Shown: positions 26,904-38,696, numbered from the stretch's first letter. The stretch is 64,000 nucleotides of DNA from Streptomyces sp. AM 4-1-1 (GCF_029167625.1 NZ_CP119145.1:3100001-3164000); one strand, 5' to 3'. Translations and numbers: made by a program. The notes: generated by a model not told the origin, from the letters alone.

Positions 26904-27082
26904 GTTAGGCGCCACTTGTCGGGGTCAGGCTGGTGATGGTGATACGCACGGCAGTCACCAGCCGCCGGATGAGGCGGCTTCGCCCGCGCGTGCCGTAGCC
27001 GCCCGGAACGGGCGGGCGGGCCGAAGCCGACAGTCCCGCCGTCCCAGCGTCCACCGCACGGCGTCCGTGCGATGCTGGACCG

Positions 27083-27520
27083 GTGACGCTACCGGACCTG
27101 GCCCTGCTCCGCCGGGCCCGTGACCTGATGGACCGCGACTACGCGGAGCCGCTCGACGTACCCGCGCTGGCCCGCGCGGCCCACATGTCGCCCGGCCACT
27201 TCTCCCGCAGCTTCCGCGCCGCTTTCGGCGAGACTCCGTACAGCTATCTGATGACCCGCAGGATCGAGCGCGCCAAGGCCCTGCTGCGGCGCGGCGACCT
27301 GTCGGTGACCGAGGTCTGCTTCGCGGTCGGATGTACGTCGCTGGGGTCGTTCAGCTCACGGTTCAGCGAGCTGGTGGGCGAGAGCCCGAGCGCCTACCGG
27401 GCGCGTCGGCACGATCAGGGAGCGGCCATCCCGGCCTGCGTCGCCAAGATCTTCACGCGTCCGGTGAGGCACACGGGATCGATCAGGAATGAAGAAGCGG
27501 AGCAAACGGCCCACCCGTAG
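27083..27520 (+). CDS. AraC-family regulator
   Basis: A 145-residue protein that is essentially a free-standing AraC/XylS DNA-binding domain (about 5-105). The two helix-turn-helix units are LDVPALARAAHMSPGHFSRS and LSVTEVCFAVGCTSLGSFSS, with the RFSELVGESPSAYR signature. GTG 27083. It has no sensor domain, as in many actinobacterial versions paired with a VOC protein. The VOC gene begins 11 nt after its stop, so they form an operon. Confidence 0.93.
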   Translation: MTLPDLALLRRARDLMDRDYAEPLDVPALARAAHMSPGHFSRSFRAAFGETPYSYLMTRRIERAKALLRRGDLSVTEVCFAVGCTSLGSFSSRFSELVGESPSAYRARRHDQGAAIPACVAKIFTRPVRHTGSIRNEEAEQTAHP

Positions 27521-27530
27521 CGTGAACCAC

Positions 27531-27947
27531 ATGGACATCAAACTCTCGCAGTGCTTCATCGCCGTCGACGACCACGACAAGGCACTCGCCTTCTACCGGG
27601 ACGCGCTCGGGTTCGAAGTGCGCAACGACGTCAGTTTCGAGGGCATGCGCTGGGTGACCGTCGGCTCGCCGTCGCAGCCCGACGTGGAGATCGTGCTGGA
27701 ACCGCCCCTCGCGAACCCGAACGCCTCGTCGGCCGACAAGCAGGCCATGGCGGAGCTGCTGGCCAAGGGCATGCTGCGCGGCGTGATCTTCTCGACCGAC
27801 GACTGCGACGCCACGTTCGAGCGCGTCCGGGCGTCGGGCGCCGAGGTCCTGCAGGAGCCGATCGACCAGCCGTACGGGGTACGCGACTGCGCCTTCCGGG
27901 ACCCTGCGGGCAACATGCTGCGCTTCACCCAGCGCCGCACCGGGTGA
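27531..27947 (+). CDS. VOC-family (glyoxalase/bleomycin-resistance fold) protein
   Basis: A 138-residue protein with the paired beta-alpha-beta-beta-beta VOC fold: FIAVDDHDKALAFYRDALGF, RWVTVGSPSQPDVEIVLEPP, GVIFSTDDCDATFERVRASG, and RDCAFRDPAGNMLRFTQ with the metal-site Glu replaced in this version. It is co-transcribed with the AraC regulator. A small electrophile or antibiotic ligand is plausible but unknown. ATG 27531 fits family alignment better than ATG 27489. Confidence 0.92.
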   Translation: MDIKLSQCFIAVDDHDKALAFYRDALGFEVRNDVSFEGMRWVTVGSPSQPDVEIVLEPPLANPNASSADKQAMAELLAKGMLRGVIFSTDDCDATFERVRASGAEVLQEPIDQPYGVRDCAFRDPAGNMLRFTQRRTG

Positions 27948-28217
27948 CCTGGTGCCGTGCCGAGCGTCCCCGGCGCCCCGCACCAAGCGGACGTGCCGCC
28001 GCATCCGGTGGGCGACCGGACCGGCCGATGACGAGCGTGCCGCGCAGCCGACCCGGCGTACCCGTGGCCGCGTCACCGCGTGCCCGTACCCGCGTCACCG
28101 CGTACCCGTGACCGCGTGACCGCGTAGCCGCGTGACCGACAGGGCGTAGCTGCCCCCCGCGCATCGCATCGCGGACAGCGCGCGGGCAGCCCCGCGCGAC
28201 AGACAGATGGAGACACG
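27948..28217. repeat. CGCGTACCCGTGACCGCGT repeat block
   Basis: From about 28060 to 28140, imperfect copies of CCGCGTCACCGCGT/GTACCCGTGACCGCGT separate the VOC and UvrA-like genes. No gene. Confidence 0.6.
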
Positions 28218-30608
<2,391 letters not shown>

Positions 30609-30717
30609 CGGACGGGGGCGGGCCCGGCCGTCGAGTGCCGCCGGATTCCCGGTATTACGGGGGACCGTGGAGGATACGGGGCAGTTCTCGGCGGGCCGGG
30701 CCCGTTCCGGTACGCGA

Positions 30718-30954
30718 TCAGTCGTCGTCGCGCCCGTCCGCGGCTACCGCGCGACGGGGAGCGCCGACCAGCACATGGAAGTGGTGCAGCCCGGCCTCCT
30801 GCTCGGCGAGGAGTTCCGCGTGCCGAGCGTCGAACCCGGTGAGGTAGTCGTCGCCCCGGTCGGGGATCGACTCCGCGAAGTAGGCGCGGTTCTCACGCTC
30901 GAACACGAGCAGGGCCGGGGCGTGGTCGGGGCGGAGGCGTTGCAGTGCGGGCAT
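30718..30954 (-). pseudogene. Truncated GNAT acetyltransferase fragment
   Basis: From ATG 30954 the 78 residues read MPALQRLRPDHAPALLVFER, ENRAYFAESIPDRGDDYL and EAGLHHFHVLVG. This is the N-terminal quarter of a RimJ/RimL-type acetyltransferase. It ends at a stop (30718) before the acetyl-CoA site, and the last 15 residues (APRRAVAADGRDDD) no longer look like the family. I see no continuation in other frames. A short remnant protein may be made. Confidence 0.6.
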
Positions 30955-31038
30955 GCGGGGACTGTACGGCTCCGCCCGGCGCGTGCCCACGCATGTTTTC
31001 ACCGCGGTGGGCCGGACGGCCGGGCCGGCCCGCGGGGG

Positions 31039-31533
31039 TCAGGCGTGGAGCTTGTCCAGGAACGCGAAGAGGTTGGTCCGGATGCGCTCCACCTGCTGCT
31101 CCATGGTCAGCGACTCCTCGAACCGCGTACCGGACCCCGGCGTCTTCTTGCCCCGCACGTACAGGGAGCACGCGAGGTCGGTGCAGGCGTAGACGCCGAC
31201 CGAATTGCCCTCCCGGCCGGCGGGGCCCGTCTTGCGGGCGGTCAGGAGCGAGACGCCGTTGCCCGGGTGGGTGGTCATGCACAGGGAGCACATGCTCCGG
31301 TGCAGATAGCCGCGCTGCCGGGACGGGAAGCGGAAGGTGACACCCAGCAGCCGGTCGTCGCGCTCGACGACCAGATAGCTGCGGTCCGGCGCCGAGAGAT
31401 CACGCCAGCCCAGGAAGTCCAGATCGTCCCACGGCCGTTCCGCCAGGTCCCGGGGCATGGGGAGCCGTCCCGCCTCTCCCTTGGAACAGTTCACGAACGA
31501 CTCACGGATCTCGCGTTCTCGTACTTCCCTCAT
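31039..31533 (-). CDS. FBP-domain protein (FusB-like EF-G-binding fold)
   Basis: A 164-residue protein of the FBP/FusB family, whose best-known members bind elongation factor G and rescue it from fusidic acid. The C-terminal treble-clef zinc finger is visible: Cys ligands in MCSLCMTTHPG and YACTDLACSLYVRG. The N-terminal half is helical (REREIRESFVNCSKGEAGRL). Conserved block SYLVVERDDRLLGVTFRFPS. ATG 31533. It lies 41 bp after the TetR-like gene on the same strand, so co-transcription is possible. Actual drug resistance is unproven. Confidence 0.88.
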   Translation of the reverse strand: MREVREREIRESFVNCSKGEAGRLPMPRDLAERPWDDLDFLGWRDLSAPDRSYLVVERDDRLLGVTFRFPSRQRGYLHRSMCSLCMTTHPGNGVSLLTARKTGPAGREGNSVGVYACTDLACSLYVRGKKTPGSGTRFEESLTMEQQVERIRTNLFAFLDKLHA

Positions 31534-31574
31534 GCGCGCGACGCTAACAGTGCCTAAAGACGCTAGGCAATTGA

Positions 31575-32240
31575 TTAATCCCCCCAGGAAAGCGTCCGGA
31601 CGTCCCCGAGCCCCCCGAGCCCCGACCTCAGTTGTACGAAGGCCAGCTCGGCGGCCTCGACCGCCCCGGCGTGCACCTCGTCCGCCGTCTCCCCTGCGGC
31701 GACCCTCCGCCAGTTGTCCTCGGACAGCACCCGCAGGACGGCGATGATCTGGGCCGCGGCGAGCCGTGCCGACACCCCGCCGCCCAGGGCGCGGGCCAGC
31801 GCCGCCTCCGAGCGCCCCTGGTACTCGTACAACCTGGCGACCAGCGACGGCGTGCCGTAGAGCAGCCCATGGAACGCCAACACCTCAGGTATGTCGGAGA
31901 GGCCCGTCACCGGATCGCGCCGGTCGAGACCGGCCAGGAAGTGGATGCGCAGGGCGTCCAGGGGGGCCACACCGTCGGCCCGGTCCTCGACCATCCTGGC
32001 CGCCTCGTCCTCGTGATCGGCGAACCGGTGCAGTACCAGGTCCTCCTTGGTCGGGAAGTACCGGAACAGCGTCGGCTTCGAGATGTCCGCCGCCGCGGCC
32101 ACCTCCGCCACCGACACCCGGTCGAAGCCCCGCTCCAGGAACAACGCGATCGCGGCGTCGGAGACCGTCTCGTACGTCAGCCGCTTCTTGCGCTCCCGCA
32201 GCCCGATCGACGCCTGGTCCCGGTCCTTCTCTGCGCTCAT
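31575..32240 (-). CDS. TetR-family regulator
   Basis: A 221-residue repressor. N-terminal helix-turn-helix (LTYETVSDAAIALFLERGFD, VSVAEVAAAADISKPTLFRY, FPTKEDLVLHRF) and a helical C-terminal ligand/dimer domain. I chose ATG 32240 (MSAEKDRDQ), as the upstream extension to 32306 is Arg-rich and unlike the family. The gene ends just before the FBP gene. Ligand unknown. Confidence 0.92.
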   Translation of the reverse strand: MSAEKDRDQASIGLRERKKRLTYETVSDAAIALFLERGFDRVSVAEVAAAADISKPTLFRYFPTKEDLVLHRFADHEDEAARMVEDRADGVAPLDALRIHFLAGLDRRDPVTGLSDIPEVLAFHGLLYGTPSLVARLYEYQGRSEAALARALGGGVSARLAAAQIIAVLRVLSEDNWRRVAAGETADEVHAGAVEAAELAFVQLRSGLGGLGDVRTLSWGD

Positions 32241-32357
32241 GACCAGGAACCCTACGCCCCTAGATCTCAAGCGGACTTGATGTCCAGCCGTGCGGCGGAC
32301 GGGCACGCGAGGAGGGATCGAGGGCCGGCCCCGGGCCCGCCAGGACCGCCAGGACCG

Positions 32358-33260
32358 TCAGCCCGTCAGCCCGTCAGACGGTCGGCCGGTCGGCCGGTCG
32401 GTTCTGGCGGCCGACCGGTTCTGGCGGCCGATCAATGCCTCGACCCCGTCCAGCACCCGTTCCAGCCCGAACGTGAACTCATGGCCGGGATCGTGCGGAG
32501 TCCTCGTCTCGGACACCAGCAGTTGTGACAGCGCCGGATGCCGTACGGGGTCCACGAGCCGGTCCAAGGTGCGTGCATACCCGTCCCTGACCTCCTGCGG
32601 GCTGACGCCTCGTGCCTCGACGGCGGTGGCGAGGTCACCCATCAGCAGTGCCTCGTTCCGTACGAAACCGCTGACCAGGAGGACGACGGAGAAGCGGTCC
32701 GGCCGGCTCAGCCCACTGTCTTCGAGCGCCTGGAGCCCCTGTTCCCACCAGGCGACCGCGTGGGGGCTCGTGGGCGGGCCGGAAGCCGGGATGCGGAGCA
32801 TCCAGAGGTTGCGGTGGTACACCTCGTGCTGTGCGCGGGCCCACCGCTCCAGCGCGGCCCGCCAGCCGGTCCCCGACGCTCCGGCCTCGGGCGGGGGCGG
32901 CGGAGGTCCAAGGGCCGCCTCCCTCATCAGGACGTGCAGCTCGTCCTTGGCGGAGACGTACCGGTAGAGCGCCATCGTGGACACACCGAGGTCCTTGGCG
33001 ACCCTGCCCATGGAGACCGCACCCAGCCCCTCGGCCGCGGCGATGGCCACCGCCGCGTCCACGATGCGGGCCGGGGTCAGCCCGGGTCGGGGTCCTTTGA
33101 CGGGACGTCGGCGCAGTCCCCAGGCGGCCTCGATACTGACGGGCAGATCAGCGGTGCCACGGTTCGCGGTTCCGGCCGCCCGGCTCGCCGACTGGCTGGG
33201 GACACGTACGGCCGGCCGGCCCGGCGACGGAGCCACCGCGCGCCCCGCCCTTCCGGGCAT
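32358..33260 (-). CDS. TetR-family regulator with long disordered N-terminus
   Basis: The core is TetR-like: helix-turn-helix LTPARIVDAAVAIAAAEGLG, AVSMGRVAKDLGVSTMALYR, YVSAKDELHVLMRE, followed by a TetR_C_1-type domain (ARAQHEVYHRNLWMLRIPAS). Ahead of it lies a Pro/Ala/Arg-rich segment whose start cannot be settled. ATG 33260 gives 300 residues, GTG 33395 gives 345, and neither has a strong RBS. The C-terminal tail is encoded by CCGGTCGG microrepeats (about 32370-32430). Target unknown. Confidence 0.82.
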   Translation of the reverse strand: MPGRAGRAVAPSPGRPAVRVPSQSASRAAGTANRGTADLPVSIEAAWGLRRRPVKGPRPGLTPARIVDAAVAIAAAEGLGAVSMGRVAKDLGVSTMALYRYVSAKDELHVLMREAALGPPPPPPEAGASGTGWRAALERWARAQHEVYHRNLWMLRIPASGPPTSPHAVAWWEQGLQALEDSGLSRPDRFSVVLLVSGFVRNEALLMGDLATAVEARGVSPQEVRDGYARTLDRLVDPVRHPALSQLLVSETRTPHDPGHEFTFGLERVLDGVEALIGRQNRSAARTDRPTGRPSDGLTG

Positions 33261-33312
33261 CCGGCCGCCCGGCACGCTCGCGGGCGTACCACCGGGCGCC
33301 GCTGCGCCCGAT

Positions 33313-33326
33313 GTTCCACGTGAAAC
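33313..33326. promoter_or_regulatory. Near-consensus parS site
   Basis: GTTCCACGTGAAAC matches the 14-bp ParB-binding palindrome GTTTCACGTGAAAC at 13 of 14 positions. It lies just upstream of, or within, the extended N-terminus of the TetR gene. Streptomyces chromosomes carry many parS sites around oriC, some imperfect and more distant. Confidence 0.6.
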
Positions 33327-33395
33327 CGGACCCGGCGTCACGCCGGGTCCGCCAAAAGTGCCCGTACGTCCGACTCCGCCGCCCCCGACCGCCAC

Positions 33396-33772
33396 TGGCG
33401 ACCGCCGCCTTCCGTCCCCGCCCGCCCGTCACTGGCTCATGTGCCCGCCATCCTAATGACGCGCGGTGCTCCCGCCCCGAGAAGCCGGGAATTGCACCCT
33501 GGAACGGCCGTCTCCCGAACACCGGGCGAACACCGACCGGGTTGCAACCGAACGGCCGGCCCACCGCACCACCGGCCGAACGGCCGACCCACCGCACCAC
33601 CGGCCGAACGGCCAACCCGCCGCACCACCACACCACCGGCCAACCGACCGCACCACCGCACCACCGGCCGACCCACCGCACCACCGGCCGGGCAAGCACT
33701 CCGCACCACCGACCGGCCCACCGCCCGATCGGTCGACCGGCCCACCGGCCGGGCAAGCACTCCGCGAATGGC
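33396..33772. repeat. ACCGCACCACCGGCCGAACGG repeat region
   Basis: From about 33547 to 33766 the DNA is made of variants of CCCACCGCACCACCGGCC (with or without GAACGGCCGA), including two copies of CCGGGCAAGCACTCCGC (about 33697 and 33749). No gene. Position 3' to the Eis-like gene. Confidence 0.7.
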
Positions 33773-35023
33773 TCAGAAGACGTCCGGGCACCAGGCCCGT
33801 CGTCCGGCCCGGAACACGCTGTCCGCCAACGCCACCGCGCCCGGCGTCAGTTCGTCCAGCCGGGACAGTGCCGCCAGCCGGAGCGCGGATTCGTCCCCCA
33901 GGTACAGCACCCCCAGTTCCCGTACGTCCAAAGCCAGGTCCGCGCTCTCCGAGGTCGGGACGCAGGAGGCGCCGTCGGTGGAGGCGTCCAGACGGAACCG
34001 GCCGCCCGACAGGCCCGCCGGGTCATGGACCTCCAGGACGAGCGTGCCCGGTACGGCGTAGGTGCGCGCCTCCAGGGCCCGTACGACATCCAGCACCCGC
34101 AGCCACAGGAAGTCGGCGTGCGTCACGGTCCGGGCGGCTCGCGGGTCCGGCAGGAGAAGGGGGAGCAGATCGTCGGGTGCGCGTTCGCCCGAGCTGACCG
34201 TGGTGACCCAGTCGATCGAGCAGACGAAGTGCCACAGAGCCCGCTCCGCGGCCGGGGTGACCGCGATCAGATCACGGACCGTCGCCCGGTTCAGCGGCTG
34301 TTTGGCGTCGCCCCAGCGGTCGTCCGCGCGGTAAGTGACCAGCCCCTCGATGTCGCCGCCGGCCGATCGGTGGAGCGCGTGGAACGGCTCCGTCCAGGAG
34401 TCCTTCCCGTGCGGCTGCTGACCGGTGAAGGTCTGCCACCACTGCTCATCACGGGTGACGGCGCCGTGCCGCACGGCTCGCAGCCGCTCATGGAGTTCGG
34501 GGCCGAACTTCCGCACGTCCGCGCCGTCCACCAGCTCGATCCGGCCGCCGTCCGCCGCGTCCGGGCCGGACCAGCGCGGGTCCAGGCCGGCGCGGGGGAC
34601 GTCGATCTCCCACGACGTGGTCCAGGCGGCCGGGCCGAACCCGTACCGCCCGTAGATGGGGTACTCGGCGGCGATCAGCGTCGCGGCCACATCGCCGCGC
34701 TCCTTCGCCGCCGCCAGATCGGTGGCCATCATCCGGCTCAGCAGCCCGCGGCGGCGGTGCGTGGGTGACACCGTCACATTGGTGACGGCGTCGGTCGGCA
34801 CCTTCGCACCGCCCACCACGGTCAGCTCCTGCGCGAACGAACGGAACGTCGCCACACAACGGCCCTCGTCGAACACACCCTGGACGCGAGCCGGATCAGT
34901 GTGCGCCAGACGCCCCTTCACCTCGTCCTCCGTCACCGTCGGCGGCCGAAGGAATCCGGTGTTCAAGGCCCTCACCCAGTCGGAATACTCGGTTTCGGCG
35001 ACCGTACGGGATTCAAGAGTCAT
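33773..35023 (-). CDS. Eis-like GNAT N-acetyltransferase
   Basis: A 416-residue protein with the Eis layout: N-terminal GNAT domain ([20 protein letters not shown] is the acetyl-CoA site with R/Q-x-x-G-x-G/A), a second GNAT-like domain ([30 protein letters not shown]) and a C-terminal sterol-carrier-like domain ([15 protein letters not shown]). It ends in the DVF carboxyl terminus typical of Eis. Family members acetylate amines, including aminoglycosides. ATG 35023 starts [10 protein letters not shown]; the 61-residue upstream extension is Arg/Gly-rich repeat-encoded and rejected. Confidence 0.93.
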   Translation of the reverse strand: MTLESRTVAETEYSDWVRALNTGFLRPPTVTEDEVKGRLAHTDPARVQGVFDEGRCVATFRSFAQELTVVGGAKVPTDAVTNVTVSPTHRRRGLLSRMMATDLAAAKERGDVAATLIAAEYPIYGRYGFGPAAWTTSWEIDVPRAGLDPRWSGPDAADGGRIELVDGADVRKFGPELHERLRAVRHGAVTRDEQWWQTFTGQQPHGKDSWTEPFHALHRSAGGDIEGLVTYRADDRWGDAKQPLNRATVRDLIAVTPAAERALWHFVCSIDWVTTVSSGERAPDDLLPLLLPDPRAARTVTHADFLWLRVLDVVRALEARTYAVPGTLVLEVHDPAGLSGGRFRLDASTDGASCVPTSESADLALDVRELGVLYLGDESALRLAALSRLDELTPGAVALADSVFRAGRRAWCPDVF

Positions 35024-35059
35024 GCGCCCCACGCTATGCACCCCGCCGAACGGACCGCA

Positions 35060-35135
35060 TCCTCTTTTCGCATGCCCCGCCCGTGCCCTGCCCGTGCCCC
35101 GCCCGTGCCCTTCCCGTGCCCCGACCAAGCCCCGC
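35060..35135. repeat. CCCGTGCCC microrepeats
   Basis: About seven imperfect copies of CCCGTGCCCYGC between the Eis-like gene and the asparaginase gene. No gene. Confidence 0.65.
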
Positions 35136-35266
35136 TCGGGCCTCCGCGCCCGTCCCGTTCCGCGCCACGCACCGGCCGCGCCACGCCCCGGCCCGGCCCA
35201 TGCCACGACCCGCTCGTCGCACCCTCCGCCGGGCCCCCGCGTCCCGGACCGGCCGGGGCGCCGGAC

Positions 35267-36253
35267 TCAGAACGCGACGCGGATCTCGCCGACCTCCGCG
35301 CCGCCGCCGAGCAGCGGCGCCCGCCCGATCCGGGACACCACCGGGGCATCCACACCCAGCAGCCGCAGGGACCGAGCCAGCACCGGGCCGAGCGCGCGCG
35401 TCGCACCGTCGTCGATCTTGAAGGCCAGCGCCCGTCCGTCCGCGAGCGCCACCGCCTGCACCGCCTCCGCACCCATCTTGGAGAGCGTGCCGGGCACCTC
35501 GCGCATCAGCCAGGTGTCGGGCCGCCGGGTGCCCGCCACGTACTCCGGGTGGGCGCGCATCGCGTCCGCGACCCGCCGCTCGGCCGTGCCGGGCGCGGCC
35601 AGCACGAACGACCGGAAGGCGCGCGCCAGCCCCACCAGACTGATCGCCATCAGCGGCGCCCCGCAGCCGTCCGTACCGACGGCCGCGACCGGCTCCCCCG
35701 CCGCCTCCTCGACGACCTGGTGGACCAGGCGCTGGAGCGGATGGGCCGGGTCGAGATAGGACGCGCGGTCCCAGCCGTTGCGTGCGCAGACCGCGAGCAT
35801 CGCCGCGTGCTTGCCGGAGCAGTTCATGGTGATCGGCTCACGGACCCGGCCCGCCGCGAGGTAGGCCTCCGCCTCGACCTGGTCCAGCGGCAGATCCGGC
35901 GGGGTCCGGAGATCATCCGGCGTCAGTCCGTGCTCGTCGAGCATCGTGCGGACCAGATCGAGGTGGAACCGCTCGCCGGAGTGACTGGCGGCGGCCAGCG
36001 CCAGCCGCTCCCCCGCCAGATCGAGACCGCCGCGCAGCACGGCGGCGGCCTGCATCGGCTTGTTGGAGGAACGCGGGAAGACCGGGGCCTGCGGATCACC
36101 GAGGGTCCGCTCCACGCTGCCGTCCGGGGCCAGCAGGACCAGGGAGCCCCTGTGGTGGCCCTCGACGAACCCCGAACGCACGACTTCGGCCAGGACGGGC
36201 GGAGCGGGCGGGGCGACGGACCGCGCGACGGGCGGAACAGCGGTGGAGGACAT
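35267..36253 (-). CDS. Asparaginase (type-II-like, Rhizobium AnsA family)
   Basis: A 328-residue protein of the asparaginase family first known from Rhizobium etli. It is structurally related to beta-lactamase/glutaminase-like enzymes rather than to E. coli AnsB. Conserved blocks: [33 protein letters not shown] (S-x-x-K catalytic pair in FPRSSNKP), [23 protein letters not shown] and [15 protein letters not shown]. Hydrolyses L-asparagine to aspartate and ammonia. It lies 3' to rsiG with a strong terminator between them, so it has its own promoter. Confidence 0.94.
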   Translation of the reverse strand: MSSTAVPPVARSVAPPAPPVLAEVVRSGFVEGHHRGSLVLLAPDGSVERTLGDPQAPVFPRSSNKPMQAAAVLRGGLDLAGERLALAAASHSGERFHLDLVRTMLDEHGLTPDDLRTPPDLPLDQVEAEAYLAAGRVREPITMNCSGKHAAMLAVCARNGWDRASYLDPAHPLQRLVHQVVEEAAGEPVAAVGTDGCGAPLMAISLVGLARAFRSFVLAAPGTAERRVADAMRAHPEYVAGTRRPDTWLMREVPGTLSKMGAEAVQAVALADGRALAFKIDDGATRALGPVLARSLRLLGVDAPVVSRIGRAPLLGGGAEVGEIRVAF

Positions 36254-36260
36254 GGTGGCC

Positions 36261-36291
36261 TTCCGGGAGCGGGCGGGACCCGCTCCCGGAA
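36261..36291 (-). terminator. Terminator after rsiG
   Basis: A perfect 13-bp stem TTCCGGGAGCGGG / CCCGCTCCCGGAA with a 5-nt loop between the rsiG stop (36300) and the asparaginase start. Confidence 0.85.
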
Positions 36292-36299
36292 GGATCGCT

Positions 36300-36956
36300 T
36301 CAGGCCAGCAGGTCGTCTACTTGTGCTTCCCCGTCACGGTACCTGCGGGTGATCTCCGCGCTGCAATCGTCCGCGGTGCGCTGGAGCTGGTGACGGCGCC
36401 GGGAGACCTGCTGCTCGTACCGGACGAGACGCCCCATCGCGGTGTTCAGCTCCTCGTCCGTGCGGGCGTCGAGGTCGGACAGGCCGACCTCGGCGAACGT
36501 CTCGGCGGCCAGCCGGCGGTACTCGTCGCTGCGTGGCGTGGTCAGCGTGACGTGCCGCGCCGACGAACGGTGCCGGGACGGGGCGTCGGCCAGGATCTCG
36601 GAGAGCCGGTCCACGACGGGCGTCTCGGGGGCCGTACGACGGGCCAGTTCGGCCCGCAGGATGTCGATCCGGCCCTGTACCAGCCGCCGCACATAGCTGA
36701 GGTCGGCCTCGTCGCGCTGCGAGTTCCGGCGCAGGGTGCGCAGTGCGGGCAGTCGCAGCGCGGTCAGCTCCGGATGCGGCTGGGCGGGCAGCACCGTTCC
36801 GGAACCGGAGGTGAGGTCGGGTCCGGGGCCCGTGCCGGTCCCGGCTTCGAGGTCGGAGCCGGGACCTTCGCCGGTCCGTTGTACGGGTGGGCGCATGGTG
36901 CTGGCACGCGTGATCGGTACGACGCCGGATGGCTGTCCGGCTCCATAGGTACTCAT
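36300..36956 (-). CDS. rsiG: RsiG-type c-di-GMP-dependent anti-sigma factor
   Basis: A 218-residue, mostly helical protein. It carries the RsiG c-di-GMP signature E-x3-S-x2-R-x3-Q-x3-D on both helices of the predicted antiparallel coiled coil. The first copy is E83, S87, R90, Q94, D98 ([16 protein letters not shown]). The second is E181, S185, R188, Q192, D196 ([16 protein letters not shown]). In Streptomyces, RsiG loaded with c-di-GMP holds sigma-WhiG and so delays sporulation. The N-terminal about 60 residues are a Gly/Pro-rich disordered extension. ATG 36956 has GAGGGGACG about 10 nt upstream. The double motif makes the assignment firm. Confidence 0.93.
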   Translation of the reverse strand: MSTYGAGQPSGVVPITRASTMRPPVQRTGEGPGSDLEAGTGTGPGPDLTSGSGTVLPAQPHPELTALRLPALRTLRRNSQRDEADLSYVRRLVQGRIDILRAELARRTAPETPVVDRLSEILADAPSRHRSSARHVTLTTPRSDEYRRLAAETFAEVGLSDLDARTDEELNTAMGRLVRYEQQVSRRRHQLQRTADDCSAEITRRYRDGEAQVDDLLA

Positions 36957-37073
36957 GCTTGTGTCCGTCCCCTCGACCGGTGCGTCGGCACACCGCCTCC
37001 GTGCATGGTGCCACTCCGCACGGCGCTCACGCAGTTGCTCTGTACCCGTTCAGCCCAAGATAGGTTGGTCTGT

Positions 37074-37523
37074 ATGCGAGCGGTGATACAGAGAGTGGAC
37101 GGCGCGAGCGTCGCCGTGGCCGACGGATCGGGTGTCTCCGCGACCACCAGGGTCGTCGGTGAGATCGTGGGCGAGGGCCTGTGTGTGCTGGTCGGAGTGA
37201 CGCACGGGGACACCGTGGAGAAGGCCGCGCAGCTCGCGCGGAAGCTCTGGTCGGTGCGCGTACTGGAGGGCGAGAAGTCCTGCTCCGATGTGAATGCGCC
37301 GCTTTTGGTGATTTCTCAGTTCACTCTCTACGGGGACGCCCGGAAGGGGCGCAGACCCACCTGGAACGCCGCCGCGCCGGGCGAGGTCGCCGAGCCACTG
37401 GTCGATGAGGTGGTGGCCCAGCTGCGGGCGCTCGGCGCCCGGGTGGAGACGGGCCGGTTCGGAGCGGACATGCGGGTCACGCTCACGAACCACGGCCCGT
37501 TCACCGTACTGATCGAGGTCTGA
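37074..37523 (+). CDS. dtd: D-aminoacyl-tRNA deacylase
   Basis: A 149-residue DTD enzyme that hydrolyses D-aminoacyl-tRNA (and Gly-tRNA(Ala)). It starts with the invariant [13 protein letters not shown]. Catalytic/specificity motifs are [12 protein letters not shown] (SQxxL) and [13 protein letters not shown] (the cross-subunit Gly-cisPro motif NxGPxT). ATG 37074, divergent from rsiG. Its last codons are the first bases of a 35-bp tandem duplication that continues past the stop. Confidence 0.96.
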   Translation: MRAVIQRVDGASVAVADGSGVSATTRVVGEIVGEGLCVLVGVTHGDTVEKAAQLARKLWSVRVLEGEKSCSDVNAPLLVISQFTLYGDARKGRRPTWNAAAPGEVAEPLVDEVVAQLRALGARVETGRFGADMRVTLTNHGPFTVLIEV

Positions 37524-37607
37524 CCGGTGGGACCGAACGGGGTCTGATCGAGGTCCGGCCGGTGGGACCGAACGGGGCCTGATCGAGGTCCGGCCGGCGT
37601 ACGAGGC
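37513..37607. repeat. 35-bp tandem repeat at the dtd 3' end
   Basis: A 35-bp unit starting GATCGAGGTC occurs at 37513-37547 and 37548-37582, with a partial third copy to about 37600. Copies differ at a few positions. The first copy contains the last dtd codons and its stop. Confidence 0.85.
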
Positions 37608-37699
37608 CACCGACCCGGAAAGCCGACCGCCCCGACGGACCTGAGGCACCCGGGCCGGGCCCCGGCAACCAGGACGCCCGGGGCCGCGGCCGACGCGTC

Positions 37700-38665
37700 C
37701 TACGGCTCGACGACCGTCTCCTGGGCCGCCGCCGTGTCCCCCGCGAGCAGTTCGGCGTCCACCGCCACATTGCGTTTGATCAGGGCGAGGGCGATCGGAC
37801 CCAGTTCGTGGTGGCGGCCCGATGTGGTGATGAAGCCGAGCGGACGGCCCTCCTGCCCGTCCGCCGCGAGGCGTACCGGCGTGCCGTGCCCCGGCAGGTG
37901 CACCTCGCTGCCGTCCAGGTGCAGGAAGACCAGCCGACGCGGCGGCTTGCCCAGGTTCTGGACCCGGGCGACCGTCTCCTGACCCCGGTAGCAGCCTTTC
38001 TGGAGGTGGACGGCGGTGCCGATCCAGCCCAGCTCGTGCGGGATGGTGCGGTGGTCGGTCTCGAAACCGAGGCGCGGCCGGTGGGCCTCGATGCGCAACG
38101 CCTCGTACGCCAGGATGCCGACGGCGGGGCCGTGCCCGGCCGCGTACTTCTCCAGGTCCGCGCGGGGCAGGAAGAGATCCCGGCCGTACGACGTCTCCCG
38201 TACCGCCGCTCCGTCCGGTACGTCGGCGATGGAACCGGCCGGCAGGTGCACCACGGCGAAGTCCTCGGTGCGGTCGGCGACCTCCACCCGGTAGTAGAAC
38301 TTCATCGACTCCAGATAGGCGGCGAGTTCGCCCTGCGTGCCCGGTTCGACGTGCGCCCACACCGTCGTGCCGTCGTCGACGAGGTAGAGGGCGTGCTCGA
38401 TGTGGCCGTTGCCGGTGAGGATCAGCGCCTCGGTGGCCTGGCCGGGGGCGAGGTCGCTGACGTGCTGGGTGAGCAGCAGATGCAGCCAGGCCAGCCGGTC
38501 GTCCCCGGTGACGGTGATGACGCCGCGGTGCGAGAGGTCGACGAGACCGGAGCCGTCGGCGAGGGCGCGTTGTTCGCGGAACAGGTCCCCGTAGTGCGCG
38601 GCGACTCCTTCGTCGGAGCCTTCGGCGGCGACGGCACCGGGCAGGGACAGCAGGGGGCTCTTCAT
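37700..38665 (-). CDS. ygfZ: Folate-binding protein YgfZ (GcvT-like)
   Basis: A 321-residue GcvT-fold protein. YgfZ is a tetrahydrofolate-dependent Fe-S cluster repair/assembly protein. Blocks: LVDLSHRGVITVTGDDRLAW, LHLLLTQHVSDLAPGQATEA, and the YgfZ signature KGCYRGQETVAR containing the critical Cys. It lies beside nur, a common Streptomyces arrangement. Confidence 0.95.
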   Translation of the reverse strand: MKSPLLSLPGAVAAEGSDEGVAAHYGDLFREQRALADGSGLVDLSHRGVITVTGDDRLAWLHLLLTQHVSDLAPGQATEALILTGNGHIEHALYLVDDGTTVWAHVEPGTQGELAAYLESMKFYYRVEVADRTEDFAVVHLPAGSIADVPDGAAVRETSYGRDLFLPRADLEKYAAGHGPAVGILAYEALRIEAHRPRLGFETDHRTIPHELGWIGTAVHLQKGCYRGQETVARVQNLGKPPRRLVFLHLDGSEVHLPGHGTPVRLAADGQEGRPLGFITTSGRHHELGPIALALIKRNVAVDAELLAGDTAAAQETVVEP

Positions 38666-38696
38666 ACGACCAGCCTACGACTCCGCCGGGCGCGGG

